Made by a program: the position numbers and the translations under genes. DNA of 64,000 nucleotides from JANMCE01 sp031410595. Lineage in GTDB: Bacteria; Actinomycetota; Acidimicrobiia; Acidimicrobiales; Ilumatobacteraceae. The notes under the pieces were generated by a model, which saw only the letters and a list, made by a program, of their open reading frames with translations, had not been told where the DNA came from and made no database searches. Of the stretch, positions 9,370 to 18,365 are shown piece after piece. The DNA is taken from NCBI GenBank assembly GCA_031410595.1, contig JANNZM010000135.1:1-64000 (forward strand), written 5' to 3'. The stretch's first letter is position 1. Each line of letters begins with the position of its first letter.

Positions 9370-10086
9370 TCAGGACGAGCGCTCTTTGGCCGCGTTGGGG
9401 CGGGGGCGGCCTTTTTGTTTGGTGGACTTGGCTTTGGCCGACTGGGCTTTGGTCTTCGGTGGGGGATTGCGGACGGGCTTGACCTTGGGCTTGGGCGGCT
9501 TGACCGACTTGACGGGGCGGTCTTGTTTGTCCAGCTCGGCGGCCTTCTGGCGACGCTTGTACTCGCGCACGATGACGAGCGCTTCTGGGCTGTCGATGTC
9601 GGCGATGGTGCGGGGCACGTCATCGGCAAAGGCACCAACGCACGCCTCCCAACCGTCGGGCCGGACGTCGAAGCGCTTGGCCAGCATGGCCAGAAAGATC
9701 TGGGCCTTCTCCTCGCCGAAACCGGGTAGCGCCCGCAGTCGAGCGAACACCACAGCCCCATCGCCGACGCCCAGCCAGATCGACGCGGCGTCATTGCCGT
9801 ACGTGGTGGCAACGACCGCGCAGAGTTCGTGGATGCGGTGCGCCATCGACGCGGGGAAGCGGTGGATCGCAGGCTTGGCGCAGGCATTTTCCAACAACGG
9901 CTGCACGGGCTCGGTCGCGATGGCAGCCGCGTCCAGACCACCGAGGCGTTCCGACAACGTGTACGGGCCTTTGAAGGCCCATTCCATCGGGACCTGTTGA
10001 TCGAGCAGCATGCCGATGAGCAATGCCAAACCATTGTGGTTCAGCAGCTCATCGGCCGCAGGTACTCCAGTGATCCAAAGGGGCAA
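9370..10086 (-). CDS. HhH-GPD-type base-excision DNA repair protein
   Basis: A 238-residue protein of the uncharacterised actinobacterial HhH-GPD family. The N-terminus (LALLIGMLLDQQVPMEWAFK) matches the helical glycosylase fold, and a helix-hairpin-helix is visible as LRALPGFGEEKAQIFLAMLA near residue 120. The classic catalytic Asp after the hairpin is not obvious to me. The last 65 residues form a Lys/Pro-rich basic tail (KPPKPKVKPVRNPPPKTKAQ) that may bind DNA. Its start is 2 bp from the aceE stop, so it is the downstream partner in an aceE transcript, although the functions are unrelated. Confidence 0.82.
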   Translation of the reverse strand: MPLWITGVPAADELLNHNGLALLIGMLLDQQVPMEWAFKGPYTLSERLGGLDAAAIATEPVQPLLENACAKPAIHRFPASMAHRIHELCAVVATTYGNDAASIWLGVGDGAVVFARLRALPGFGEEKAQIFLAMLAKRFDVRPDGWEACVGAFADDVPRTIADIDSPEALVIVREYKRRQKAAELDKQDRPVKSVKPPKPKVKPVRNPPPKTKAQSAKAKSTKQKGRPRPNAAKERSS

Positions 10087-10088
10087 CG

Positions 10089-12806
10089 TCAGGCCAGGGC
10101 CGGGTTGGCCATGTCGGGGTCGATTCCGTAGCGGTTGATTGCATCTACAACTACTTCGGCCCCAATGTCGCCGGCCTCATGCAGACCGTTCAACACGGCC
10201 AGCACGATATGGCCGCCGTCGACCTCGAAGTGACGACGCAACGCCTCACGCGTATCGGAGCGGCCCATGCCGTCGGTGCCCAGCGGGATGAATGGACGAC
10301 CGGCCGGAACATAACGCGAGATACCCTCGGAGACAGCCTTCATGAAGTCGGTGACGGCAACGATGGGACCCATCGACTGCGACAGTAGCGAATGCACAAC
10401 CGTGGCCTTCGACGGCTGACCGGGGTGCATGCGGTTCCAACGCTCCGTGTTCAGCGCTTCATCACGCAACGCCTTGTACGACGTGGCCGACCACAGCTCG
10501 ACGCCGACGTCGTAGTGCTCCTTCAACTCCGTAGCCGCAGCACGGGCGGCAACGTTGGCTGAACCGGAGAACAAGAGCGTGGCCCGACGGGCCGCACCCT
10601 CTGGCGCGTCCTGCCACTTGTAGAGACCCTGGCAGACCTGCTGCTCGAGGTCGGCCATATCTGGCGCCGGGGGCATGAGCTGGTTCTCGTTGTAGATGGC
10701 GATGTAATAGAAGATGTCCTCGGGCGTGGGGCCGTACATGCGCTTCACGCCGTTCTTCACGATGAGCGCCATCTCGTAGGCAAACGCCGGGTCATATGCC
10801 TGGCAGTGCGGCACGGTGGAAGCCAGCACCAGGCTGTGGCCGTCTTGGTGCTGCAAACCCTCGCCCATGAGGGTGGTGCGACCAGCGGTAGCGCCCATCA
10901 GGAAACCGCGGGTGCGGGCATCATCGGCCAGCCAGATGAGGTCACCCACGCGCTGGAATCCGAACATGGAATAGAACGTGTAGAACGGGATCATCGGCAC
11001 GCCACGGGTGTAGTACGACGTACCGGCGGCAATCCACGAGGCCAGCGAACCCGCCTCGGTGATGCCTTCTTCCAACAGCTGACCGTCAGAGCGTTCGCTG
11101 TACGACAGCAAAAGATCGTGATCGACCGGCTCGTACTTTTGGCCCTGGCTGGCGTAAATACCGATCTCACGGAACAGCGAATCCATACCGAAGGTGCGGG
11201 CTTCATCGGGGATGATCGGCACCACACGCTGGCCAATGGTCTCGTCACGAGTGAGGTTTCGCAGCAAGCGGGTGAAGGCCATGGTGGTGGACACGGCCTG
11301 CGTACCCGAACCGGTGAGCACCTCGGCGAAGGTGGAATCGGCGGGCATGCCGAGCGGTCGGCGCACCGTGGTGGATCGCTTGGGAATAGACCCGGCCAGC
11401 GCCTTACGACGGCTCATCATGTACTGGTACTCGATGGAGTCGGGCGACGGGCGGAAGTAGGGCATGTCGCCGCCGCTGTTGGTCAGCACCGAGTCGGGCA
11501 GTTCATCCTGCAGATACAGACGGTCGCGCAGACGCATCATCTGGTCAGGCGTCATCTTCTTGATCTGGTGGGTGGAATTACGCGCTTCGAACTCCGAGCC
11601 GAGCGTCCAGCCCTTGACCGTCTTGGCCAGAATGACCGTCGGCGCGCCCGAACCGAGGTTGTCAACGGCGCCCTTGTAGGCGGCATAGAGCTTGCGATGA
11701 TCATGGCCACCGCGGGGCAGGGTGCGAATCTCGTCATCGGAGAGATGCTCGACCATTTTGCGCAAGCGCGGGTCGGGTCCGAAGAAGTTCTCGCGGGCGT
11801 ACGCGCCGTTCTCCACGGCGTAACGCTGGAACTCACCATCGACGGTTGAGTTCATGCGGTTGAGCAGCACACCGTCAACATCGCGGGCCAGCAGTTCATC
11901 CCACTTGGAACCCCACACAACCTTGATGACGTTCCAGCCAGCACCGCGGAACGTTGCTTCGAGCTCCTGGATGACCTTGCCGTTACCGCGCACCGGTCCG
12001 TCAAGGCGCTGCAGGTTGCAGTTGATGACGAACACCAGGTTGTCCAGCCGCTCGCGAGCGGCCAGCGAGATGGCGCCCAAGGTCTCGGGCTCATCGCATT
12101 CACCGTCACCCATGAAGCACCACACGCGGGATTCGGAGGTGTCGTCGATGCGGCGGTTATGCAGGTAGCGGTTGAAACGCGCCTGGTAGAGCGCGTTGAT
12201 GGGGCCGAGGCCCATCGACACGGTAGGGAATTCCCAGAACTCGGGCATGAGGCGAGGGTGTGGATATGACGACAAACCGACCCGACCGATTTCGCGGCGG
12301 AAGTGGTTTAGATCGTCTTCGGAAAAGCGGCCTTCGAGGAAGGCGCGGGCATAGATACCGGGGGCAGCGTGGCCCTGGTAGTAGACGTGGTCGCCGGGCT
12401 GGCCGTCCTCCTTGCCACGGAAGAAGTGGTTGAAGCCCGTCTCGTACAGCGACGCCGACGACGCAAACGTGGAGAGGTGGCCGCCGATGCCGTCTGCGTG
12501 TTTGTTGGCGTTGTTCACCATGGCCGCTGCGTTCCAGCGGACGTACGTACGGATGCGGCGCTCGACGTGGTCGTCACCGGGGAACCACGGCTCCTGCTCC
12601 CGACCAATGGAGTTCAGGTAAGGCGTCGAAACGGTGGCGGGGAAGCTGACCTGCTGCTCACGAGCGCGTTCGAGCAGTTTCGAAAGGAGAAAACGGGCAC
12701 GGGTCTTGCCATGCGTATCCACCACGGCGTCGAGGCTGGAAAGCCACTCACTTGTTTCGGTGGGGTCGGTATCGGGCAACTGACGACTAAAACCGTCCAA
12801 GATCAT
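10089..12806 (-). CDS. aceE: Pyruvate dehydrogenase E1 component, homodimeric type
   Basis: Thiamine-diphosphate enzyme that decarboxylates pyruvate and reductively acetylates the lipoyl domain of E2. At 905 residues it has full AceE length. The cofactor motif GDGECDEPETLGAISLAARE ends in NLVFVINCN; other family blocks are YYQGHAAPGIYARAFLEGR, GKVIQELEATFRGAGWNVIK, GLQHQDGHS and PFIPLGTDGMGRSD. Homodimeric AceE is the standard E1 of actinobacteria. The E2, E3 and lipoylation enzymes are 20 kb away at 31.6-36.1 kb. The start ATG at 12806 faces rnhA divergently with 51 bp between them. Confidence 0.96.
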   Translation of the reverse strand: MILDGFSRQLPDTDPTETSEWLSSLDAVVDTHGKTRARFLLSKLLERAREQQVSFPATVSTPYLNSIGREQEPWFPGDDHVERRIRTYVRWNAAAMVNNANKHADGIGGHLSTFASSASLYETGFNHFFRGKEDGQPGDHVYYQGHAAPGIYARAFLEGRFSEDDLNHFRREIGRVGLSSYPHPRLMPEFWEFPTVSMGLGPINALYQARFNRYLHNRRIDDTSESRVWCFMGDGECDEPETLGAISLAARERLDNLVFVINCNLQRLDGPVRGNGKVIQELEATFRGAGWNVIKVVWGSKWDELLARDVDGVLLNRMNSTVDGEFQRYAVENGAYARENFFGPDPRLRKMVEHLSDDEIRTLPRGGHDHRKLYAAYKGAVDNLGSGAPTVILAKTVKGWTLGSEFEARNSTHQIKKMTPDQMMRLRDRLYLQDELPDSVLTNSGGDMPYFRPSPDSIEYQYMMSRRKALAGSIPKRSTTVRRPLGMPADSTFAEVLTGSGTQAVSTTMAFTRLLRNLTRDETIGQRVVPIIPDEARTFGMDSLFREIGIYASQGQKYEPVDHDLLLSYSERSDGQLLEEGITEAGSLASWIAAGTSYYTRGVPMIPFYTFYSMFGFQRVGDLIWLADDARTRGFLMGATAGRTTLMGEGLQHQDGHSLVLASTVPHCQAYDPAFAYEMALIVKNGVKRMYGPTPEDIFYYIAIYNENQLMPPAPDMADLEQQVCQGLYKWQDAPEGAARRATLLFSGSANVAARAAATELKEHYDVGVELWSATSYKALRDEALNTERWNRMHPGQPSKATVVHSLLSQSMGPIVAVTDFMKAVSEGISRYVPAGRPFIPLGTDGMGRSDTREALRRHFEVDGGHIVLAVLNGLHEAGDIGAEVVVDAINRYGIDPDMANPALA

Positions 12807-12857
12807 TTGCCCTATTGTTGTCGAAAAATGGGTCGGTTGCGAGATTAGGGTGGATGG

Positions 12858-13355
12858 GTGCCTACCGATCCCGTTCCCTCCTTCGTCGTCTACACCGATG
12901 GGGCGTGCCAGGGGAATCCGGGGCCGGGGGGCTGGGCGTGGGCGGAGGCGCCCGACGGGGTCGTCTACGGCTCCTGTGGCGAGAAGCCTTCAACGAACCA
13001 GCGTATGGAACTGAAAGCGGTCCTTGAAGCACTTCGCGCCCATCCCGAGGGCGAGATCGAAATCGTGAGTGACTCTACCTACGTCGTGAACTGCTTCAAC
13101 GCCAGCCCGCCCTGGTGGAAGGGCTGGCTGGCTCGCGGGTGGAGGAACAGCCAGAAGCAGCCGGTGGCGAACCGGGACCTGTGGGAGCCGCTCATCGAGC
13201 TCTATCAAGCTCGCCGACCACAACCGAAGTTTCGCTGGGTCAAGGGTCACTCGGGCGAGCCCATGAACGAGCGGGTAGACCAGTTGGCCGTTGCAGCGGC
13301 GAACGGCCCGTGGACCACGCTCGCGATCACGCAGAGTGTCGACACGCTGTTCTGA
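12858..13355 (+). CDS. rnhA: Ribonuclease HI
   Basis: Degrades the RNA strand of RNA-DNA hybrids. The 165-residue protein has all four acidic metal ligands in place: Asp14 in YTDGACQGNPGPGGW, Glu50 in RMELKAVLEAL, Asp71 in SDSTYVVNCF and Asp140 in NERVDQLA, plus His130 in KGHSGEPMN. The basic protrusion (WWKGWLARGWRNSQKQPV) of the E. coli type is present. The start is GTG at 12858, divergent from aceE. The C-terminal 20 residues are extra to the family core. Confidence 0.95.
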   Translation: MPTDPVPSFVVYTDGACQGNPGPGGWAWAEAPDGVVYGSCGEKPSTNQRMELKAVLEALRAHPEGEIEIVSDSTYVVNCFNASPPWWKGWLARGWRNSQKQPVANRDLWEPLIELYQARRPQPKFRWVKGHSGEPMNERVDQLAVAAANGPWTTLAITQSVDTLF

Positions 13356-13459
13356 CGGTAAACGCAACTTCGGAAACGTCAACAATCGTGTGAGCCTGCC
13401 GACATAAACCGACGGACCGGCGCGAATCGGGACAGTTCGAGGGCACGAAGGAGGAAATC

Positions 13460-15886
13460 ATGCGAAAGACAACGGCCGCCCGAGCCGCCGTTTTGCTGAT
13501 CTCCGTCCTCGTTCTGTGGGCAACGGGCGCCATCCCCGCGCTCGGCAAGCCCGTGGTCGCGAACTACATCAAGTCCACGGCAACCGCCGACGGTGACTTC
13601 AAGCTCTACGACTACACGGCACCCGTAGGCACAAAGACCTACACCTCACAGGCGGATTTCGCGTCCGGAACCATGGTGAACACCTCCGCCACGACTACCC
13701 CCGGCAGCGTGGCCGTTGATCCAACAGCGTCAACGTGGCTGTACAAGCGCTGCTATACCGTCACTCACACCCTCGCCGGCGCCGCCACCGTCGGTGAATA
13801 CCCGATGTCGATCACGCTCGACACGGCCACGCTGATCGCAGCGGGCAAGATGCAATTGTCCGGGGCTGACATACGCGCGGTCGGCTCGTCCGGCGCGCAG
13901 ATGCCGCTCTGGATCGAAGGCACCATGAACACGGCTACGACCGTGATCTGGGTACAGGTCGACCAGATCCCGGGCGGCGGGTCGACGCCCTTTTGTCTGT
14001 ACTACGGCAACCCGACGGCAACGACCGTTTCGGACCCGCTTGCTCCCTTTACCTACTCGGTGCCCAAGCCCGTGTACTACCCGGTGTCCAACGCCTACGC
14101 CACCAACCCGACCACCGTCTCGGTGGCGTCGTTCGGGCCGAACAACGTGGTCACTATCGGAGGCACCACCATAAACCTGCCGACGGCTGGCTCCACCGGA
14201 ACGTTCCCCGCTGGCGTTGTGCAATCGACGCTTCCGGTGAACGTACTTGGACCCCTCAATGCCAAAGGTGTGGGTACCTCCTACGACGCGCTTGCGCCGG
14301 TGGCATTCGCCGGGACGAAGTTCGTCAACCCCCTTACCTTCGGCGGAAGTCTGTCGATCTCGGTGCTCTCACCGTTCGCCAACGCGACGGTCGTCGTAAA
14401 GAATGGCGTTACGCCTGTCACCGGCTCGCCGTTCTCGATCCCGGCCGGCACCTCGATCACGGTGGCCAACGCGTTTACGGCCAACGCATCGTCGGCCGTG
14501 ATTACCTCCGATGTGCCTGTACTCGTGTCGAGCGTTACCACTACGGGCACGCTGAACTCGATCCCGATCAGCCCGACAACCCAGACGTGGTATGGGGTTC
14601 GGAACCAGTACGTGGACTACGGCTTCGGGGCCGCTGGTTCGCTCACCGCCCGCTATTCGAACGGCACCTCGTCGACGCTGAGCGGCGCCGACGGTGCTGA
14701 TGTCTACCAGACCGGAACCGGTTCCGTGGGCGGTAACGCAACCGAGGGAATGGCCGTCACCGGAACCGTGCCCATCGCGGTGTTTGCCGACTCAAGCAAT
14801 GACGCGGCCACCTTTCTGCCGCTCGGCGAACTCTCGACGCAATATGTCCTGCCGACGGCGGCGACCTACGTCACGTTCAGCTGTCCCGTTCCCGGAACGG
14901 TCATTCAGATTGGCTCGATCACCAGCGTTACGTGCGCCACGTCAGGTGGGCCTTTCGCAGCGGGATTTCCAGGAAAAGCGCTCTACACGGGTGCGGTCCC
15001 GGCGGGCACGATCATCAGCACCGCATCGGCCAACACCTTTTACATGTACTACGCCGACGCCGGGCGCGAGACGAACGCGTGGGGTCCAAAACACAGTCGT
15101 CAGGTCGTGTATCCAGCGCCGGTTCTCGGTTCCGGGGTCGAGTCGCTGCTCGCAGGAAGCACCGTCGGAACCTGGACCTCACCGGTAATCGACACGGCGG
15201 TGAACGGCGTGTTCGGCACCGTCAGTTGGAACGCAACGCAACCATCCGGCACGACCGTCAACTTCCGCATTGCCGGCTCGGCCAGCCCTACCGGCCCGTG
15301 GACCTACATCGGGCCCGACGGTAGCGCCGGTACCAGCTACGCCTCCAGCCCCGGAGCACTGCCGTTTGTTCTGGACGGCATGCGCTACTTTCGCGTTCAG
15401 CTCACGCTGGTCAGCGTGTCCGCCGTGGTCACACCCCTGTTGAACGACGTCACCGTCACCTACAACCTGCCGCAGATGGCTCATACAGCGGGTTCGTCGA
15501 ACACTGTCGCCCTGGCTGCGACGGCCGGTGTCGCCAGGACCTTCTATATCGCCCGAGTGAAAACGCCAGCCTCGGCTGGACTCACGGGAAGCACGGCGAC
15601 GATCGCTGAGCTTGGCACCTCGACCGGACTCTCAAACATTGCGTCGGCCACGGTACGGCTGGAGTTGCCCGTGTCGAACCAGGTTGTGATCACATCTGGC
15701 TCGGTGACAACAAGTGTCGGAGCTGGCACCCCGATGGACGCGTCGAACCCTAAGTCGATCGTGCTTGTCGTGCAGCCCGTCGCGGCCGGTAGCTCCGTTC
15801 TCCGTACCCGGTTCGTCCTCGACGTCGGCGTGTCGGGAGGCTCGCCGCTGGTAGAGAGCGATCTCGATCTGCAGGTAACGGCATGA
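13460..15886 (+). CDS. Exported DUF2341-domain surface protein
   Basis: An 808-residue exported protein. Residues 1-30 form a Sec signal (AAVLLISVLVLWATGAIPAL). Residues 95-190 carry a DUF2341 domain: YKRCYTVTHTL, SITLDTATLIAAGKMQLSGA, PLWIEGTMNTATTVIWVQV and FCLYYGNPTATTVSD. The rest is Thr/Ser/Gly/Val-rich beta-type sequence with no catalytic motif that I recognise, and there is no C-terminal anchor. A very strong ribosome binding site (AAGGAGG) precedes the ATG. Its stop overlaps the next start (ATGA). DUF2341 is found in large surface or appendage proteins, so a cell-envelope structure is likely; the exact role is unknown. Confidence 0.8.
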   Translation: MRKTTAARAAVLLISVLVLWATGAIPALGKPVVANYIKSTATADGDFKLYDYTAPVGTKTYTSQADFASGTMVNTSATTTPGSVAVDPTASTWLYKRCYTVTHTLAGAATVGEYPMSITLDTATLIAAGKMQLSGADIRAVGSSGAQMPLWIEGTMNTATTVIWVQVDQIPGGGSTPFCLYYGNPTATTVSDPLAPFTYSVPKPVYYPVSNAYATNPTTVSVASFGPNNVVTIGGTTINLPTAGSTGTFPAGVVQSTLPVNVLGPLNAKGVGTSYDALAPVAFAGTKFVNPLTFGGSLSISVLSPFANATVVVKNGVTPVTGSPFSIPAGTSITVANAFTANASSAVITSDVPVLVSSVTTTGTLNSIPISPTTQTWYGVRNQYVDYGFGAAGSLTARYSNGTSSTLSGADGADVYQTGTGSVGGNATEGMAVTGTVPIAVFADSSNDAATFLPLGELSTQYVLPTAATYVTFSCPVPGTVIQIGSITSVTCATSGGPFAAGFPGKALYTGAVPAGTIISTASANTFYMYYADAGRETNAWGPKHSRQVVYPAPVLGSGVESLLAGSTVGTWTSPVIDTAVNGVFGTVSWNATQPSGTTVNFRIAGSASPTGPWTYIGPDGSAGTSYASSPGALPFVLDGMRYFRVQLTLVSVSAVVTPLLNDVTVTYNLPQMAHTAGSSNTVALAATAGVARTFYIARVKTPASAGLTGSTATIAELGTSTGLSNIASATVRLELPVSNQVVITSGSVTTSVGAGTPMDASNPKSIVLVVQPVAAGSSVLRTRFVLDVGVSGGSPLVESDLDLQVTA

Positions 15887-16542
15887 CTACTGAGCCGACC
15901 GAGCCGGAGGTCGATCTCTCTGCACTCGCTGCGCTCCCTCGTTCGTCGGGCTCGTGGAATCCGGCTTCGTCCAAAATGGAAGTCGCGTTGCTCGGCGACG
16001 TCTCCGAGTCAAACAATTTCGCCGAGGCTGAGGTACCGCTGGAGGTCGACTACCGGACGTTCCAACGATTCGGAATTCAGACGTCACTCGGCACGGCGAT
16101 TGTCCGCCTTGTCATCTTTTTTGCGATCTCGGCCAGGCAGGGCGCGCCGGTATCGATTCGCTACTTCCTCGATCTCATTCCCTACCCGGTAGTGGAGATC
16201 GACGGTGCGGGGTTTGCGTCACTCGTGTCGCGCTCGACGTTGTTCACGACAATTGTCATATTGGCGTTCTTCGTCATCTCAAGCTTCCGAAATCCGTCAC
16301 GGAATCAGAAGCTGGTCGGTCGCTTCATGGGCATCCTCAGCTGCGCAGAAATGCTGCTCGTAGACACGATCCGTCATCTCATCTCACCGCCGGTCATCGT
16401 TGCCTCTACCGCACTGTGGACCCTGTGGCCGCTGGCCCTGGGTGTCATTGTTCTCCTCGTTGTTGGTCGCGCGTCAACGGATTCTGTTAACGAAACCGAA
16501 AGCATTCGTCTGGATTCAGCAACTTCTGATCGTCTCGCTTAA
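15883..16542 (+). CDS. Integral membrane protein of the DUF2341 operon, unknown function
   Basis: A 219-residue protein with an acidic cytoplasmic N-terminus of about 60 residues and four probable membrane helices: AIVRLVIFFAIS, STLFTTIVILAFFVIS, a weaker one around GRFMGILSCAEMLLV, and ALWTLWPLALGVIVLLVV. The C-terminus is polar. I see no signal-peptidase or sortase motif. The ATG overlaps the stop of the DUF2341 gene by 4 bp, so it is translationally coupled to it. It could anchor or help export the two flanking secreted proteins, but this is only inferred from context. Confidence 0.7.
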   Translation: MTTEPTEPEVDLSALAALPRSSGSWNPASSKMEVALLGDVSESNNFAEAEVPLEVDYRTFQRFGIQTSLGTAIVRLVIFFAISARQGAPVSIRYFLDLIPYPVVEIDGAGFASLVSRSTLFTTIVILAFFVISSFRNPSRNQKLVGRFMGILSCAEMLLVDTIRHLISPPVIVASTALWTLWPLALGVIVLLVVGRASTDSVNETESIRLDSATSDRLA

Positions 16543-16619
16543 CTGGCTTCAAAAGCAGCCGAACTATTGATTGCGGCACTCGCCCCCCGAGACTCGGCCG
16601 CCTAACAGGAGAACGAAAA

Positions 16620-17303
16620 GTGAAAGAGAAAACATCTCGTCGTCGTGTAAGTCGGCGTATGGCTATCGCTTCGGTGGCGCTGATGTCAGTCGCAGCGCCA
16701 GCCGCCGCCAGCGTAGTCATCCAGAACTTCATCGTCGGCAACGTCACCGGTGCCCCGGCCTGCTTCATCAAGATCGCCGGCAACGACTCAACGGTCTATG
16801 GCACGGCCGGCGCCCTCGCTGGTTCTGGACCGTACGTGAAGACCGACCCGACGACCACGCTTATCACGGGTGGTATCACCTACATCAACGAAAAAGTCGA
16901 CATCCGTGGGTTCGCCGGTGACCGCACCAAGTACACCGACGTTATTCGGTACAAGAACACCTGCACCGTCCCGGTCAGCGTCAGGCTCATCGCCGAGGCA
17001 GATCCGGCCGCGAACCCGGCCGTATCGGCTTCGTGGGGGACGACGGACATGAACGTTCGTGCGTTCATCTCAAAGGTTGCCGCCCCCACTCTCCCGGCGA
17101 GTCTTGCTTCAGTCACACTGGAGACGGATACCACCAACTGGGACCAGCAGTTCTCGATCAGCGCCGCCGGTGTCGTGACCCCAGCCGGCTCCGCTCAGAC
17201 GGTTGCTTCCGGTGCAGAACTGCAGGGTGCTTTCAGCGTCGACGTCAGCACCGGCGTTACCGCTACTCGTACGTTCCGCTACACCGCTCAGGCAACTGCA
17301 TAA
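16620..17303 (+). CDS. Small exported protein of the DUF2341 operon
   Basis: A 227-residue exported protein with a basic N-terminus (RRRVSRRM), a hydrophobic core (AIASVALMSVAAPAAA) and likely cleavage near residue 31. The mature start SVVIQNFIVGNVTGAPACFI resembles that of the DUF2341 protein (VVANYI), and both read as beta strands. The rest is Thr/Val/Ala-rich with two Cys (ACFIK and NTCTVP) that could form a disulphide. Length and composition suggest a repeating structural subunit, like a pilin or camelysin/TasA-like fibre protein, but no family motif is certain. GTG start at 16620 with AGGAG upstream; a terminator follows. Confidence 0.72.
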   Translation: MKEKTSRRRVSRRMAIASVALMSVAAPAAASVVIQNFIVGNVTGAPACFIKIAGNDSTVYGTAGALAGSGPYVKTDPTTTLITGGITYINEKVDIRGFAGDRTKYTDVIRYKNTCTVPVSVRLIAEADPAANPAVSASWGTTDMNVRAFISKVAAPTLPASLASVTLETDTTNWDQQFSISAAGVVTPAGSAQTVASGAELQGAFSVDVSTGVTATRTFRYTAQATA

Positions 17304-17332
17304 TCGATTGCCGCAGCGCGGATGACAGGCAG

Positions 17333-17366
17333 GCCCGAGGCTTCGGCCCCGGGCTTTGCTCGTTTT
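17333..17366 (+). terminator. Rho-independent-like terminator after the DUF2341 operon
   Basis: A 9-bp GC-rich stem (GCCCGAGGC with GCCCCGGGC, one mismatch) closes a TTCG tetraloop and is followed by TTTGCTCGTTTT. It lies 30 bp after the stop of the last operon gene and ends the leftward-facing gap to the convergent HODM-family gene. Confidence 0.75.
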
Positions 17367-17369
17367 CCT

Positions 17370-17411
17370 GCAGCACACGGTGTCGAGAAGTGACACCGTG
17401 TCTTGCAGGAA
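17370..17411. repeat. 42-bp hairpin repeat, copy A
   Basis: Begins GCAG, contains CGGTGTCGA, a 5-nt variable centre, then GAC, and ends TTGCAGGAA; the arms pair as ACACGGTGTC with GACACCGTGT. Copies of exactly the same length are at 62320-62361 and 63385-63426. Here it sits between convergent genes, ending 4 bp from the stop of the HODM-family gene, and could act as its terminator. Confidence 0.75.
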
Positions 17412-17414
17412 TGA

Positions 17415-18269
17415 CTAGGCGCCTGCTACTTCGGTGAGCCAGTCACGGAGCGGGCCGATGTAGCGGGACATGTCGCGATGCTCGACCATCCACGGCGGAA
17501 GCTGATCGACGGCACCGAGCAGTTGAGCAGCCTCATGCGACCGACCGGCTAACTCGTCGATGCGGCACGTCATCGTACGGATGCAGAACACCAGAGCGTT
17601 CGTCTTCGGAAATCGGCGCAGTGTCTGTCGTTCGATACGTAGCCACAGACGTGTCGCCGCCGCTTCGGGCGTGCGGATGGACGGCCCGATCTTGACCCCG
17701 GCGGGCTGAAAGCGTTGTGGGTTATCCATGATGTTCCAGTTGAGCCGCCACAGGGATCTCTCGGGTGTGAGCCGCTGCATGGTCTGCTCGACGGGTGCCG
17801 CAATGGTGTCGTACTCGGGAACGGGGCGGTGGATGTGCAGCATGTCCCCGCCGAACTTCACCGCCAACTTCCAACGGTTCGGGGCACACACCGATCCGGC
17901 CACGAATCGCAGCGTGCCGGTGCTGTCATCCATCAGCACGAGATCGTCCTGCACTAACCGCGCCGCGGCATCGAGGGGGTGGCGAGGCACGTCAAGTTCG
18001 TGGCGAACGAGTGCGAAGACTTCGGGGTGATGGGCTTGGAGATTTCCGATCACCTCATCCAAGATCTCCTGCGACTTCGCTTCGGTGCCGGGCTCAGCTC
18101 GGAATACGTCGTCGAATTGGGTGGACAGCAGCGTGTGCTTCTCGGCCATCGCCTCGGCACGGTCGTCACCGAACACGAACCAAACCGACGGATCGAAGGG
18201 ACGCAACCCGAGCCGCAAACGGAACTCGCCCGGGCCAGCCTGTGGAATCAACTCGCCAGGAATCGCCAT
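17415..18269 (-). CDS. DUF3445 / heme-dependent oxidative N-demethylase (HODM) family protein
   Basis: A 284-residue protein of the DUF3445 family, whose characterised members are heme-dependent oxidative N-demethylases. Family features: FRLRLGLRPFDPSVWFVFGD near the start, a central DLVLMDDSTGTLRFVAGSVC block, then APNRWKLAVKFGGDMLHIHR with the conserved tryptophan and histidines, VPEYDTIA, RSLWRLNWNIMDNPQRF and LWLRIERQTLRRFPKTNALV. The substrate of this homologue is unknown; demethylation of a small methylated amine is the family expectation. It is monocistronic, with the start at ATG 18269, divergent from the DUF445 gene. Confidence 0.82.
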   Translation of the reverse strand: MAIPGELIPQAGPGEFRLRLGLRPFDPSVWFVFGDDRAEAMAEKHTLLSTQFDDVFRAEPGTEAKSQEILDEVIGNLQAHHPEVFALVRHELDVPRHPLDAAARLVQDDLVLMDDSTGTLRFVAGSVCAPNRWKLAVKFGGDMLHIHRPVPEYDTIAAPVEQTMQRLTPERSLWRLNWNIMDNPQRFQPAGVKIGPSIRTPEAAATRLWLRIERQTLRRFPKTNALVFCIRTMTCRIDELAGRSHEAAQLLGAVDQLPPWMVEHRDMSRYIGPLRDWLTEVAGA

Positions 18270-18365
18270 CTCCGGAGCCTACGGGATGGGTGCTGCTTGG
18301 TTGCGAGGTGGTGAGCGGTTCCGGTGGTGGGCCGGTATCGTCGAGGCGAACCTGGACGGAGTGGC

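Noticed and set aside
10806..11849. 347-codon open frame on the plus strand inside aceE
   Set aside because: It is antisense to a complete, motif-rich AceE, its translation is His/Gly/Arg-rich without any recognisable domain, and long antisense frames are expected at this GC content.
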